NCBI GenBank assembly: GCA_030323885.1
Contig: CM059198.1
Location: 13,368,462-13,432,461 of the forward strand
DNA from: Branchipolynoe longqiensis
Lineage: Eukaryota > Annelida > Polychaeta > Phyllodocida > Polynoidae
Length of the DNA stretch: 64,000 nucleotides
Reading direction: 5' to 3'
Shown: one piece after another, positions 21,052 through 32,300 of the stretch
Layout: each line of letters starts with the position of its first letter
How positions within the stretch are numbered: the stretch's first letter is position 1
Position numbers and translations under genes: made by a program
The notes under the pieces: generated by a model
Seen by the model: the letters and a program-made list of their open reading frames with translations, nothing else
The model's database searches: none
What the model was told of the DNA's origin: nothing

Positions 21052-21612
21052 AAAACCGTTGGATACCCGCCTTATCTGTGGGTGTAGGCATGTCTACAAT
21101 GGCTTGTAGCCTCTCAGCATTTGGCTTTAACCCTGCGTGTGTTAATACATGCCCTACGTAGTTGACTTGTGTCTGACAAATTTTGGATTTTTTAGGATTT
21201 AATTTTAAATTTGCTTGTCGTGCTCTGATAAAAACCCCTTCCAAATTTTGGTTATGCTCTTCTATTGTCTTACCATAAATGAGTATGTCGTCTGTGACTA
21301 CGTTTACTCCAGGCAAATCCTTTAAAATTTCGTTCATCTCATTAATAAAAATTTCTCCAGCCGTTTTAATGCCAAATGGCAGACGCGTATACCGGTACCT
21401 CCCCCACGGCGTGTTAAATGTACACAATTCTGAACTTCGTTTATTTAACTCGATTTGCCAGTAGCCACTATTCGCGTCTAGCACTGAGAAATACCTGGCT
21501 CCAGCTGTTTTCGCAATAACCTCCTCTATCTTTTGTGTCGGATAGGGCGTGCGCAAAATGGCCATGTTCAACTTTGTTGGGTCGAGGCATACTCAAATTT
21601 TACTAGGTTTGC
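20945..21612 (-). pseudogene. Gypsy #1 reverse transcriptase, downstream half
   Basis: Begins right after the insertion edge with 'KPSKI', a TGA, then 'VCLDPTKLNMAILRTPYP'. 'FSVLDANSGYWQI' and the active-site 'VVTDDILIYG' follow. The frame changes near 21050. Confidence 0.9.
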
Positions 21613-22127
21613 CACCCAACCCGCGGTCATACCCCCTTCTGAGTCTCCCTAAGAATGGGCAACGAGTGACTCGCTGCCTTTTTCGCGTACGACTCAGTTC
21701 ACGTATGAAACTTATTTTGTAGGTGGCTCACTCGGCCTAAGGGCATTCTGTGCCGCTTTTCCGTGAATATCTGTTGTTCTTGTCAGGAGGGGCCGGAGCG
21801 CCGCGTTTGTCCAAGGTTGACCTATGTAAAGACTGAGCCTACATAAAGCCCCATGTTTGTCCAAAGCCTGACATATGAAAAGACTGAGTCTACATAAACC
21901 CCCACATTCGTCCAAAGCTATCAAAAGAGGCGGGACCGATTGGCGGAGGCTGCATAGGTGGCATTGCAGGAGAGTGACAACAGTAGTTACCGGCATTTAT
22001 TAATTTATGCATTTATTTATGTATTTATTTTTTTAATTATTTCTATAGTTTTTTAATTATTTCTATAGTTCACCACGTTGCCTTACGCTACCGACGATAA
22101 CCTTCGAACGCATTGATAGAGAATATA

Positions 22128-22154
22128 TAAAAATCGGTTCACAGCACCGTCTTT
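22128..22154. repeat. Dispersed 27-bp repeat, copy 1
   Basis: AAAAATCGGTTCACAGCACC and following bases recur at about 24211-24237 with one early mismatch (TTGACAG). One copy is upstream of the homeodomain-like gene and the other is in its third intron. Confidence 0.6.
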
Positions 22155-22644
22155 TATTTTTGCTGTGTGGAATAGACTTTTCTTCTACTGCATCCACTTT
22201 TACTGCATCGACTTTTCTTCTACTGGATGTAGTTATGCAGTAACAACCATTGTTTACCTTAAGGTTTGTTTGCGGCTGTACATCTGCTTCCCGCCATAGG
22301 CACTAGGTGGTGCCATCATTGATCTTCAGGGTTCTAACCTAATATCTCCAGGTGGCAGCACCAGACAACAGAGGTCAGACGGTCGTCTTCTTTTCTAGTT
22401 GCAAATCTTCACGCCCGATGGCACCACCTGCGTGAAACATACTTCATTTCCTCCTTACCACTAGGTGTCTGACCGCTTGACCGCTTGACCGATTGCCCGT
22501 TGACCGATTTGACCATGCCTCGCCTCACCGCACTGCTCGCGCACCAGCTCAAATCTACTCACACACTCTCACACTCGCGCACCTCACACACCTCACCTAT
22601 CACCTACACCTACTCCGAAATCTCCAACGAACGAATCTCCAAAG

Positions 22645-25600
22645 ATGTCTTGTCATGGTGCCCCCGAATCTAAACGTGTGAGTATTTGACATATATCCGT
22701 CTATATATGGTTTTTGTGTTGTATGATTCTGTATTTTGACCGTCAAATTTTGTACGGTAGATATGTAATATGTGCCAAACAAATTCAAACAACTTCAAAC
22801 CCCTTCATGGCGCCTAATATAGTCGGCTCACATTGGCTCACATCCGCTGTATGATTCTGTATTTTGACCGTCAAATTTCGTACGGTAGATATGTAATATG
22901 TGCCAAACAAATTCAAACAACTTCAAACCCCTTCATGGCGCCTAATATAGTCGGCTCACATTGGCTCACATCCGCCGTTGGCTCACATCCGCCACGTGTG
23001 AACCCGATGCTGAGGCGGATTAGGGTTGAGTCGCCTCATCTATTTCGCCTCCAGTAGGTTGTGGGTGTGAACACGGCTTATGTCTAAATCTGTAGGTTTA
23101 ATCTGTAGGTTCTATATAATCATTATTTAGGTTTGTTTGGTTTTGGTTTTGCAGACAGTGGTTTCCACCACAGCCGAGCAGCGGGCTATCCTGCAGCAGT
23201 TTTACGACGATGGGCTTGTTAGCACATCCAAGCCCTTCGAGCCGGAACTGCTGCGGGCTGCAGAGGCTGCCAACATGTCGTTGCGCGCAGTCAAGGTTAG
23301 AATCAATTAATCATCTTACCCCCCTTCAGAAATTAGTTCTGTAACTAGTAAGTGACCCGTCCCCAGTGGCCCCACCTACCAGGAGCGCTGGAACGTGATC
23401 TGAGCCTGTTTCCGGTTTGGCAGTAAATCGCAAACCCGTGGAAATTGCACATCCCGGGTTTTGCGATTTACTAGGAAATCACAAACCCCCCTGTAGCGGC
23501 GGCGTTAATATCACTTCGATTTTAGGGTTAATTTGATCAAATTTCACTTTTTGAGTATGTAATTCTGTTAAATATGATAGCATTGAATAGATTTGGGCCT
23601 AATCGGTACCTAACACCGCCCTTAAACCTGGTACGGAGTGGTGTATCATGAACATGGGGGGTTTGAGATCTCCAGGGGTGATATGTGATTTCCTAGGAAA
23701 TCGCAAACCACCCCCCATGCCCATATATGGCATGGGGGTTTGCGATTTCCTAGGAAATCACAAGTGGGGGTTTGCGATTTACAGGGTTTGCGATTTCCTG
23801 CTACACCTGTGCTACTCATCCAACCAAATGTGTATTTTAAATGTAAATGATTATAAATCTAAAGGGTTATTAAATAGATAAGACTTTATTTTCCCGTGCA
23901 CAATCCTCTGAACCAAATACAAACGTATTTCGCCCATTTTCGCATTCCCTTTAGGTGTGCATCAGCAACTTGCGCAGAAATGCGCAGGAGCGGTGCGCTC
24001 CAGCCGTTTCTGCCGTCGCGGACCCCGACAGCCTTCGCCAAAAGGTGCGCCTTTCGGTGCAGCATGCGAAGCGCACAACGGGGTTCGACCTCTACAAGCG
24101 CTCCACCCAGTCCGGTAAATTATATAGATTCCATATCAACGTTGGCCGAAGTATTTTTTTTTAGCTGTAATTATCTGAAACTGTTATATGGCAATGTAGG
24201 TTTGTCAATCAAAAAATCGGTTGACAGCACCGTCTTTATACTCTTTCACTAAAGACTAACCTACACTCTGCTCGAATAATAGTTGCGTAACTAGTTACAC
24301 GCCACAGTACTGACGGGTAATGTCCTGGCATGATTTTAATGGTTTAGCGTTACAAAGTAATTAGATATTTAGTCGATTGTTTTTCTAAGTATGGTCTCAT
24401 CTTATAATGAGGTGTTTTTCTATGTTGTCATTGATATGATATGCCTTACACACTTGGTAGACACTGGAATATCGTTACATGTAGACATGGACTTAAAATA
24501 TTTCAGCCGCCGGGACCTTCGGCGAGAAGCAAACTGCTTGGCTGGCTGGGTGGAGAGCGCTTCTCCCCGCTGAGCGGAACACGTACAGCGACGATGCCCG
24601 GCAGCTCGCTCAGATGTGCCCAGAAGCTATGACCCGCGAGGAGCGAGTTGCCGCGGTGAATGCCTCTTATCACCGTCTGTGCAAGGAGGTATATTAGTCT
24701 ACGATAATATTCGCTAATATTCCTTGTGTCTGTTACATCTACCGAATGTAAAATGTCTTCACACTGTCTCTGCAAGCCGGAATATTAGTCTACCATAATA
24801 ATTCATAATCTTCCTTGGGGCTGTTATATGTACCTAATGTTGACCCAGATACTATTCATCTACCGAATGTAAAATGTCTTCACACTGTCTCTGCAAGCCG
24901 GAATATTAGTCTCCCATAATAATTCAGAATCTTCCTTGGGGCTGTTATATGTACCTAATGTTGACCCAGACACTATTCTGTCAGCATTGTTTTATATGTC
25001 AATTTATTTTACTTGTGTCTGTTATATATACCTAAAGTTGACCCATTTATATCGCTTTATTTATCTAGCCTTGTTAAAAGAACCTACATTATTTGCGGTA
25101 TTGATCCAGGCCAACCTGCTGCGCGACCTCAACACAGACGGTGAGGTGGATATGTTATTGTTCCTGAAGTCTCCACGGTGTAAAGTATGACTTGACCCGT
25201 TGAGTTGCGTAGTAGAACTGACTTTATTAGCCGGCGACCTGCCCAGCTGACCTCTCGTGACCTCTCGTGACCTCTCGTGACCTCTCGTGACCTCTCGTGA
25301 CCTCTCGTGACCTGAGACCTTCTGCCTCTATACACACGACATCAGTATACACAACATCTTCCTTTCATTACAAAGTATTAGTTTAACATTAATCAGTAAT
25401 AATCAAAGGGCGACTTGAGCTTATCCCTGGCCACATTGCTCATGGCTACCCTCTCTCTTAAGTCTCTGAATAACTTTAATTTTAAATAACGTTACTTAAA
25501 TCTAACATACATGTTTTATTTTCAATTTGCACTTTACTCAACAATGTGACAACCTTAACTCTTAACACCACCTCATCTTTTATATATCTGTAGGTTTGTC

Positions 25601-28600
25601 GCTACACTTCCTTTGGATTTACAGCCTCCTTATCGGGCGTACGATTCGACCATACCTTGTTTTGTATGCATCATTTTTTTGTTTCGTTTCGTCATTATTT
25701 TTGTTTCGGTCGTGATGTACCTGTTCTGATGCAATGCTTGGACATTTGTATATGAATTTCCTGTTTCTTTGTATAATGTGCTCTGCCTTGTTCCTGATCT
25801 CGTAATCTCTGGGCCTCGGTGTTTCTGACTTTACAACCTGTCCTGACGCCCATTCCCCTTTGTAATCGAGGTATCGTACCTTGTCCCCCACGTTTAACTT
25901 AGGATGCTCTGTTCCTGCTTTTTTGTCAAAATAAGATTTCTGCTTTGATTTGTCCGCTATAATTTTCTGTTTTTTAGATGACTGGACCTTAGGTTTCAAA
26001 TTCGCTGCAACAGTAGGTATTTTTTATCTTAATGTTCTCGACATTAGCATCTGCGCCGGTGAAGCATTCATGGAATGAATCTTGGCGTTCCTCATGTTAA
26101 GCACGTTATTGAGATATCTCTATTATCCATTACCGCTTTTTTCATCATTTGCTTTACTGTCTGTATGGCTCGCTCTACTTGGCCATTACTTTGCGCATGC
26201 ATGGGAGTCGAATACACTCGTTCAAAACCGTATTCTGTACTGAATTTACGATACTCCTCACTCTGAAATTGGGGCCCATTATCTGACACAACTACTTTTG
26301 GTATCCCATGCCTCGCAAACGTTTCCTTCATTACTTTGATCGTTGATAAACTAGATGTTGATTTCAATTCAATAACTTCAGGGTATTTACTATAGTAATC
26401 AATTAACATAATATAATTCTTGTTATCTACATGGAACAAATCTGCACCCACCTTTTCAAACGGCATGTCTGGCACTGAATGACTTATTAATGGTTCTACA
26501 TGCGGTTTGTTTCGGAAGCACTGACATATCTGACATCTAGATATTTTGTCTTCAATTTGGCTGCTTACTCCCGGCCAAAATACGTTATCCCTGGCTAATT
26601 GTTTTGAACGTACAATCCCCATGTGAGACTCATGAATTATTTCAATAACATTTGGTTGTAACGATTTAGGTATAATTATCCTGTTATCTTTCATCAACAA
26701 TTCACCCTGTGTGGTTATTTCATGTCTGTACGTGAAAAATGGTTTCACTTGATCTACTACTTGATGTGAATGTTCTGGCCAACCTGACTTGGTGAGTCTG
26801 ATGATTTCCTGTAGTGTTTCGTCTTTCTTTGTCTCTACTGCAATATTCTCTGTGTATTCAGGTGCTATGTCTATTTCCGCTATTGACAACTCTTTGTCAA
26901 ACAAGTTGCTTGGCGAAGTGCTGCTTGTATGGGCCCTGGACAACGTATCTGCAAAATATAGATTAGCACCTTTAACGTATACCACTTTGATATCATAATT
27001 CTGAAGCCTCATTCTCATCCGTTGCATCCTGGCAGACAAATCATGCAACGGCTTAGTCATAATTGATATTAACGGTTCATGATCTGTTTCTATCGTGATA
27101 TCTTTTCCATAGATGTACTCATGAAAACGCTTACACCCAAAGCACATAGCGAGCAACTCCTTCTCTATTACAGCGTAATTGCTCTGAATCTTATCCAGTG
27201 CTTTCGATGCCATTGCCACTGGCAAATTATTTTGGAACAGTGTGGCCCCCAGGCCTGATTGTGACGCATCAACTTGCAACGTTATTGGTTCTTTAGCATT
27301 GTAATATTTGAGCACAGGAGCTTGCATTAACAATGACTTTAACTTCTCTAATGCTTGTACCTGTGGTTCTTGCCAGCGCCACGCTACATCTTTCTGCAAT
27401 ACTATTCTCAGGGGCTTAGTGATTTCTGACAATCTGGGTATAAATTTGCTCACGTATCCGACCATCCCTAAAAATCTTTGCCGTGCCGTTTTATCTGTCG
27501 GAGCTTGCATATCTACAATAGCCTGTACCCTATCCTGATTTGGCTTTAATCCATCGCAGTTAATAGATGACCAACATAATTAACTTCAGATCTGCAGATT
27601 TTAGACTTGCTCGGGTTCAACTTCAGATTAATTTCCCGTGCCCTGCTCAACACAGCTTCGAGCCTCGTGTTGTGCTCATTGATGTTACTACCGTAAATCA
27701 AAATATCATCAGACACTATCTGCACCCCTTCTAGATCACTTAACAACTCATTCATTCATTTGCTGTATGAACAAATCCCCGGCAGTCTTTATACCGAAAG
27801 GAAGCCTTGTGAACCTGAACCTGCCCCATGGTGTATTAAACGTGCATAGAATAGAGCTGGCTTTATCTAGCTGAATTTGCCAGTACCCCGAGTTTGCATC
27901 TAGCACTGAGAAGTATTTTGCATTATGTATTCTAGCGACAACTTCTTCCACTGTACGAATTGGGTAAGGCCCCCTCAAAATAGCCTTATTTAACTTGGTT
28001 GGATCAAGACAAATTCGAACTTTACCCGGTTTTCGCACGATAGTAATAGAGTTAACCCATGGAGTAGGCTCTGTCTGACTCACAATTACTCCCATCCTTA
28101 ACATCCTATTAAGCTCCGCTTTTACGTCATCTACAATAGCATACGGTATACGCCTTGACGGATCTACTACTGGGCTTACATTTTTATCAATATGTATCTT
28201 GCCATTTACTTTAATGACACCCAGTCCTTCAAACACATCTTTAAAGTTGTTTACCGTTTTGTTTGCAGCAGCTGCTGTGTCATTGTCCACTGTTGGTTTG
28301 CCCAGTTCATCGATGCGCGCTACCAGCCCGAGAAATATGCACGCCCTCCATCCTAAGATAGGGCTGCCGGTCTCGGTGATTTGGAACTTGAGGTCCCGTC
28401 CGCGCACTCTTATTGTAGCTTCGCCCTCAGGTTTCACCCTCTGTCCCGTGAACGTGAGGAGCGTACATCTCGATGGCTCCATCTTGACACTTCTGAACTT
28501 GTTGAACACTTGCCGCGGAATGAGGTTCGCCTCAGCCCCAGTATCTATCTTAAATCGAACTGCCTGCAACCCTATGGTCACGTCAGTAAACCATGGTTCC

Positions 28601-31226
28601 TCGTCTTCTGCATCGTCCGTCAACACCGCCCCCACAAACAAGTCATACGACAACCCGTCAGCTGACCCATGACTATCTCCACTGTCATACGTGTTATTTG
28701 GATCAACACTAACCTCATTCACCTCTGCTGCCTTGTTCAGTTGCGACCTACATACCTTCACAAAGTGCCCAATCTTATGACACCCAGCACATTCCTTCCC
28801 CTTTGCCGGGCATTGTCCACGTACGTGTGAATACCCACACCAACTACACTGTGCCTTGCCCATGCTTGTATTAGTTGTTCGTCCCAGGGGCGTTTCCACG
28901 CTGGGGGGCGTGTCTGTTGTGATGACCTCTGGCTGCCCACTGACGATATGGCGTCCACATTGTGTTCACCGGTGCTTGTCGCCCCCGGTGTCGCCCTGAG
29001 TGTAGCTGAAGTATGCTCACTCAGCCTACACATGTCAATGCACTTTTCAAGCGACAAATTTTTTGTTTGCAGCAATTTGTCACGCAGCACATTACTCTTC
29101 ACACCACATACCAGACGGTCACATAATAATGAGCTCTCCAACTCACCGTATTCACATTGAGCCACCCGAGTTCTCAACTCCCTGATATACGTTTCCATAT
29201 TCTGCTCACTCTGGTTATATGAATGACACTTATATCGTATTACAGTTATATTGTCTTTGCCTTCACAGTACTCTCTAAAAGCCGTAACCAACGGCCCTAT
29301 GCGGTCTCTCTCCGACGGGTCAATTTCCATAGTACGATGCACTTTTTGCGCTTCCGCACCCCGCAACATGCAAAAATATAGGCACATTGCACCTTCTCCG
29401 CCTTACTTGCAGCTCCTGTAGCAACTGCATAAATTTCATAAGCCTGTATCCATGTTCGCCACTTCGTTCCTATATCGTCTTCCAAATTCAAAGGCGCCGG
29501 CGCTTTTAAGCCTGTGAGCGACATGTCTTTTTCGTTCGTCTCCTCGTCTGACACCATGTAAAGTATGACTTGACCCGTTGAGTTGCGTAGTAGAACTGAC
29601 TTTATTATCCGGCGACCTGCCCAGCTGACCTCTCGTGACCTCTCGTGACCTCTCGTGACCTGAGACCTTCTGCCTCTATACACACGACATCAGTATACAC
29701 AACACACGGGGCACCGTGGACATCTGCTCCGGCACTGCCCCGCAGTTTTTAGAAAAAAACTGGTCGCTCTTCCGGGAAGGCTTCGATTTTCACGATGGTA
29801 AGTTTTAGCTGAATGCCAATTCTCTGTTTTTCCCCCTACCCACCCTCTATCACTAAGGACTTACAATAGGTATCCCAACTCATTTTTGCAACTCAATAGA
29901 AAGTACCATATTTTGATCTAGTTCCATAGCTCTTACCAGAAGTAAAATGACACAAAGTTCATTAAGATCGGATGATTACTTAAAAAGTTGTAGGCTTTTT
30001 AATATGGACAAAAATGATCCAAAAAACAGCTATTTTCCATATATCAAGTCTATTTTTTTTCAGAGTCATGAATGACATAATTATTTCTCGAGATATTGGC
30101 TATTCAAAATGGCAAAAAACACAAATTGCCACTTGTCAATATGAGAAATTAAGAGGTATGAGGTACAGGCCCACGCCACACACACACGACTTACGACTTG
30201 TTTGTGAAAATCTAACCCTTAGTAAGGAACCCGGAGCAGGCCGAGGACGTCCCGGCTGCCCCTGCTGCTGCTGCCGCTTCCCCTGCTGCTGCTGCTGCCG
30301 CCCCTGCTGCTGCCCCTGGTCACCCCACGAGCGCCAAGGATAGGATGCGCGCTACCTATCTTACCAAGCTGCAGGATGCTATGGGTACGATCGAACACTT
30401 GATAATTGTTATGAGTATAAATGCCTGTCCTATTTTGATATCACCATTACGAAATCCATTCCCAAAATTGTAATATTCTACATCACAATTTATTTTTGTT
30501 AATTCCCGGTAAATCTAAAAAGAAATTGTCCATTGCATTTTACTTATGTTATTATTGGGCAATACTTATTAGTTAAATCCTCATTCTTCCCAGCCTTACT
30601 TATTAACCTGTTAATTTTATTTTTTCAGGACCCACTGACAATATATGTATGATGTTCTTCCTTTACTAACTAACCGTGTAATTTTTTGTTTGTTTTCAGA
30701 GGCCTTTCTTGGTCGACGTCCCGCAGGCTTCAATGTTGGAAGGGTCCTACCAGAGGCCCTTGCTAAATTAGGGGCAGTCATAGTGGGTCTTCCTGGTCCA
30801 ATTGTCAACCTGAATGCCCTACGTAAGGAGTACTTCCTCGCCATCATGGCGGCTGACATTCGGATCGTGAAGGCCCCTGTGAGTGCTCCTTTTGATACCT
30901 GTGCTGAGACTCCCCACCGACCTGTCCAGGTATCTCCCACAATTCCGTGCGAGTCAAGCTCTACCGATGGCGAAGCTGCAGTTCTCCCAACTGTAGCTGC
31001 GCCCTTGGTGGAGAATGACAGCACTTGGGAAATGGCTGTTGTGCCCATAGCCATCGAGAATGAGGATGGCGTGCTACTTGGTTGTAGTCAACCTTCCTCC
31101 TCGTTTGCTATGAGCACAGCTGAGGATTGTGCGTCTCCTTCGCCACCGAGAAAGGCGTTCAAGCAGTCATCCCTGCGAGAATACATGGGCAGCAGTAAGG
31201 GGCAGAAGCGCGGTGCTCCCCCTTGA
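22645..31226 (+). CDS. Seven-exon gene with a divergent homeodomain, interrupted by a gypsy insertion
   Basis: Exons: 22645-22677, 23155-23295, 23955-24114, 24507-24688, 25110-25178 continuing at 29710-29797 (exon 5, split by gypsy #2), 30223-30384, 30700-31226. All introns are GT-AG. Phases agree, and lengths sum to 1,362 nt (454 codons with TGA). ATG follows CAAAG; the first donor is GTGAGT. Exons 2-3 encode a homeodomain-like fold: helix 1 'AEQRAILQQFYDDG', helix 2 'EPELLRAAEAAN', helix 3 'RAVKVCISNLRRNAQE'. The Asn of W-F-x-N-x-R is kept, with Cys for Trp and Ile for Phe. Exon 6 is Ala/Pro-rich. Exon 7 ends in a basic tail. It probably binds DNA and may be transposon cargo. I do not recognise the rest. 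Confidence 0.75.
22717..22978. repeat. Two-copy 131-bp tandem duplication in intron 1
   Basis: Blocks starting TGTATGATTCTGTATTTTGA at about 22717 and 22848 are nearly identical. Confidence 0.85.
23419..23801. mobile_element. MITE-like element in intron 2
   Basis: Left end GGCAGTAAATCGCAAACCC; right end is the inverse form of AGCAGGAAATCGCAAACCC. Further 'GCGATTTCCTAGGAAATC' palindromes lie inside. Superfamily unknown. Confidence 0.55.
24690..25010. repeat. Intron 4 tandem repeat, unit ~120 bp, about 2.5 copies
   Basis: 'ATATTAGTCT(A/C)C' followed by 'CTTCCTTG(G/T)GGCTGTTA' and 'CACACTGTCTCTGCAAGCCG' recurs from about 24690, 24782 and 24903. Confidence 0.8.
25179..25356 (-). repeat. 3' LTR of gypsy #2
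   Basis: 178 bp, with six copies of CCTCTCGTGA (25250-25309) against three in the other LTR. Confidence 0.93.
25357..25618. other. Gypsy #2 3' untranslated segment
   Basis: Short non-coding stretch between the integrase C-terminus and the LTR. Confidence 0.5.
25619..25999 (-). pseudogene. Gypsy #2 integrase C-terminal part
   Basis: 'KLNVGDKVRYLDYKGEWASG' followed by 'YEIRNKAEHIIQRNRKFIY' is the GPY/F-like C-terminal module. It lies in a different frame from the catalytic core at 26092-27510. Confidence 0.85.
26092..27510 (-). pseudogene. Gypsy #2 RNase H and integrase core
   Basis: 472 codons. RT thumb end ('FLGMVGYVSKFIPRLSEITK'), RNase H ('VDASQSGLGATLFQ', 'ETDHEPL', 'YFADTLSRAH'), integrase zinc finger ('HESHMGIVRSKQLARDNVFW', 'CQICQCF') and DDE core ('GADLFHVDNKNYIMLIDYY', 'SDNGPQFQ', 'SNGQVERAIQ'). 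It stops early at a frameshift near 26090. Confidence 0.93.
27546..27755 (-). pseudogene. Gypsy #2 RT active-site fragment
   Basis: Contains 'IVSDDILIYGSNINEHN' with the catalytic Asp pair and 'NYVGHLLT'. Frameshifts separate it from both neighbours. A TTCATTCATT direct repeat at 27753 suggests a 4-base duplication. Confidence 0.9.
27748..28899 (-). pseudogene. Gypsy #2 Gag zinc knuckles, protease and RT N-terminus
   Basis: Two zinc knuckles ('CSWCGYSHVRGQC' and 'CAGCHKIGHFVKVC'), then an acidic spacer. Retropepsin follows ('FKIDTGAEANLIP' with D-T-G, and 'PILGWRACIFLGL'). RT fingers and palm follow ('VRKPGKVRICLDPTKLNKA', 'FSVLDANSGYWQI', 'LPFGIKTAGDLF'). Confidence 0.93.
28900..29556 (-). 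pseudogene. Gypsy #2 Gag N-terminal part (frameshifted)
   Basis: 'MSLTGLKAPAPLNLEDD' starts near 29524 and parallels 'MALTGLKPPGPLSLEGN' of gypsy #1. A frameshift near 29380 moves the frame to 'EAQKVHRTMEIDPSERDR'. Another near 28890 precedes the zinc knuckles. Capsid-like blocks 'TVIRYKCHSYNQ' and 'LLCDRLVCGVK' have counterparts in gypsy #1. Confidence 0.85.
29557..29704 (-). repeat. 5' LTR of gypsy #2
   Basis: 148 bp; three copies of the 10-bp unit, otherwise one substitution from the 3' LTR. Confidence 0.93.
30700..31226 (+). CDS. Last exon of the homeodomain-like gene
   Basis: Entered after TTGTTTTCAG in phase 1. It encodes 'AFLGRRPAGFNVGRVLPEAL', 'IVNLNALRKEYFLAIMAADI', an acidic/Ser-rich middle and the tail 'SSLREYMGSSKGQKRGAPP' before TGA 31224. 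An alternative 18-nt exon at 30630-30647 was considered and dropped because it would create a stop at the junction. Confidence 0.75.
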
Positions 31227-31489
31227 ATATATATATATATTTGTACATAATGTAAATAATATCTATATATTTATACATTATTTGTACAGTAAATGTAAAT
31301 AATAATATCTATATATTGTAAATATCTATATATTTGTACATTTGTACTTTTAATGTAAAAAATTGTATATATCTATATATTTGTACATTATTTGGTACAT
31401 TAAATGTAAATAATATCTATATATTGAATAATTTTGTATATATTTTTTTGGGTTGACTGAATGTATTTTATTCAGCGAATAATGTGTTT
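31227..31489. repeat. AT-rich 'TATCTATATATTTGTACATT' repeats
   Basis: Downstream of the gene stop, four to five loose units of TATCTATATATTTGTACATT with TAATGTAAATAA between them. Likely 3' UTR or intergenic. Confidence 0.7.
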
Positions 31490-32245
31490 TGTCAGCACCA
31501 GAGCACTGGTCTTCCGGCCGTTCATTACAATTTGTTGGTACATAAATTACAATATCAGTAGCAATAATAACCACATGAAAAACCTGTTCGATAATAGAAG
31601 CATAATATAAGTTGCCTATTTGTCGTAATAGTAACTACATGCACTTCCATTTCAACCTATCTATTATGGCCCTTCATAACAATTTGTTGGCACCAGAGCA
31701 CTGGTCTTCCGGCCGTTCATTACAATTTGTTGGTACATAAATGACAATATCAGTAGCAATAATAACCACATGAAAAACCTGTTCGATAATAGAAGCATAA
31801 TATAAGTTGCCTATTTGTCGTAATAGTAACTACATGCACTTCCATTTCAACCTATCTATTATGGCCCTTCATAACAATTTGTTGGCACCAGAGCACTGGT
31901 CTTCCGGCCGTTCATTACAATTTGTTGGTACATAAATGACAATATCAGTTGCAATGATAACCACATGACATGACAAACCTGTTCGATAATAGAAGCATAA
32001 TATAAGTTGACTATTTGTCGTAATAGTAACTGCATGCAATTCCACTTCAACATATGTATTATGCACTTGGTGAGCATGCATCAATGAAATAGAAGCATAA
32101 TATAACTTGCAATAATAACCACATGAAAAACCGGTTCGATAATAGAAGCATAATATAAGTTGACTATTTGTCGTAATAGTAACTGCATGCAATTGAAGTT
32201 CAACATATGTATTATGCACTTGGTGAGCATGCATCAATGAAATAA
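31490..32245. repeat. Tandem repeat, unit ~194 bp
   Basis: 'CACCAGAGCACTGGTCTTCC' recurs at about 31497, 31691 and 31886. Partial units follow to 32245 ('GATAATAGAAGCATAATATA' and 'TGCACTTGGTGAGCATGCAT'). The unit start resembles 16395-16435. Confidence 0.88.
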
Positions 32246-32263
32246 TAGCACTGTCCTTCGCCC

Positions 32264-32300
32264 TAGCCTGAGGCTGTATACCGAGGTAAAATATATATAT
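32264..32300. repeat. DIRS terminal-repeat fragment
   Basis: CCCTAGCCTGAGGC followed by TGTATACCGAGGTAAAAT matches 13029-13070 with one 'TAGCCTGAGGC' unit missing. No other DIRS part is adjacent. Confidence 0.75.

Larger units (their letters stand above)
25179..29704 (-). mobile_element. Ty3/gypsy element #2, inserted in exon 5 of the homeodomain-like gene
   Basis: LTRs at 25179-25356 and 29557-29704 (TG...CA). The 5-bp target duplication CACGG lies at 25174-25178 and 29705-29709. Removing the element and one CACGG restores the exon frame. PBS next to the 5' LTR (29542-29556) reads TGGTGTCAGACGAGG on minus; its first 10 bases match a tRNA-Leu-type 3' end and equal those of gypsy #1. The LTRs differ by one substitution and three copies of a 10-bp unit, so insertion is recent. 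Coding frames are broken at least five times. Confidence 0.95.

Noticed and set aside
28199..28672. 157-codon plus ORF opposite gypsy #2 protease
   Set aside because: Antisense shadow of the Gag-protease frame.
30630..30647. Extra 18-nt micro-exon in the homeodomain-like gene
   Set aside because: Including it creates a stop at the next junction; skipping it keeps the frame open.
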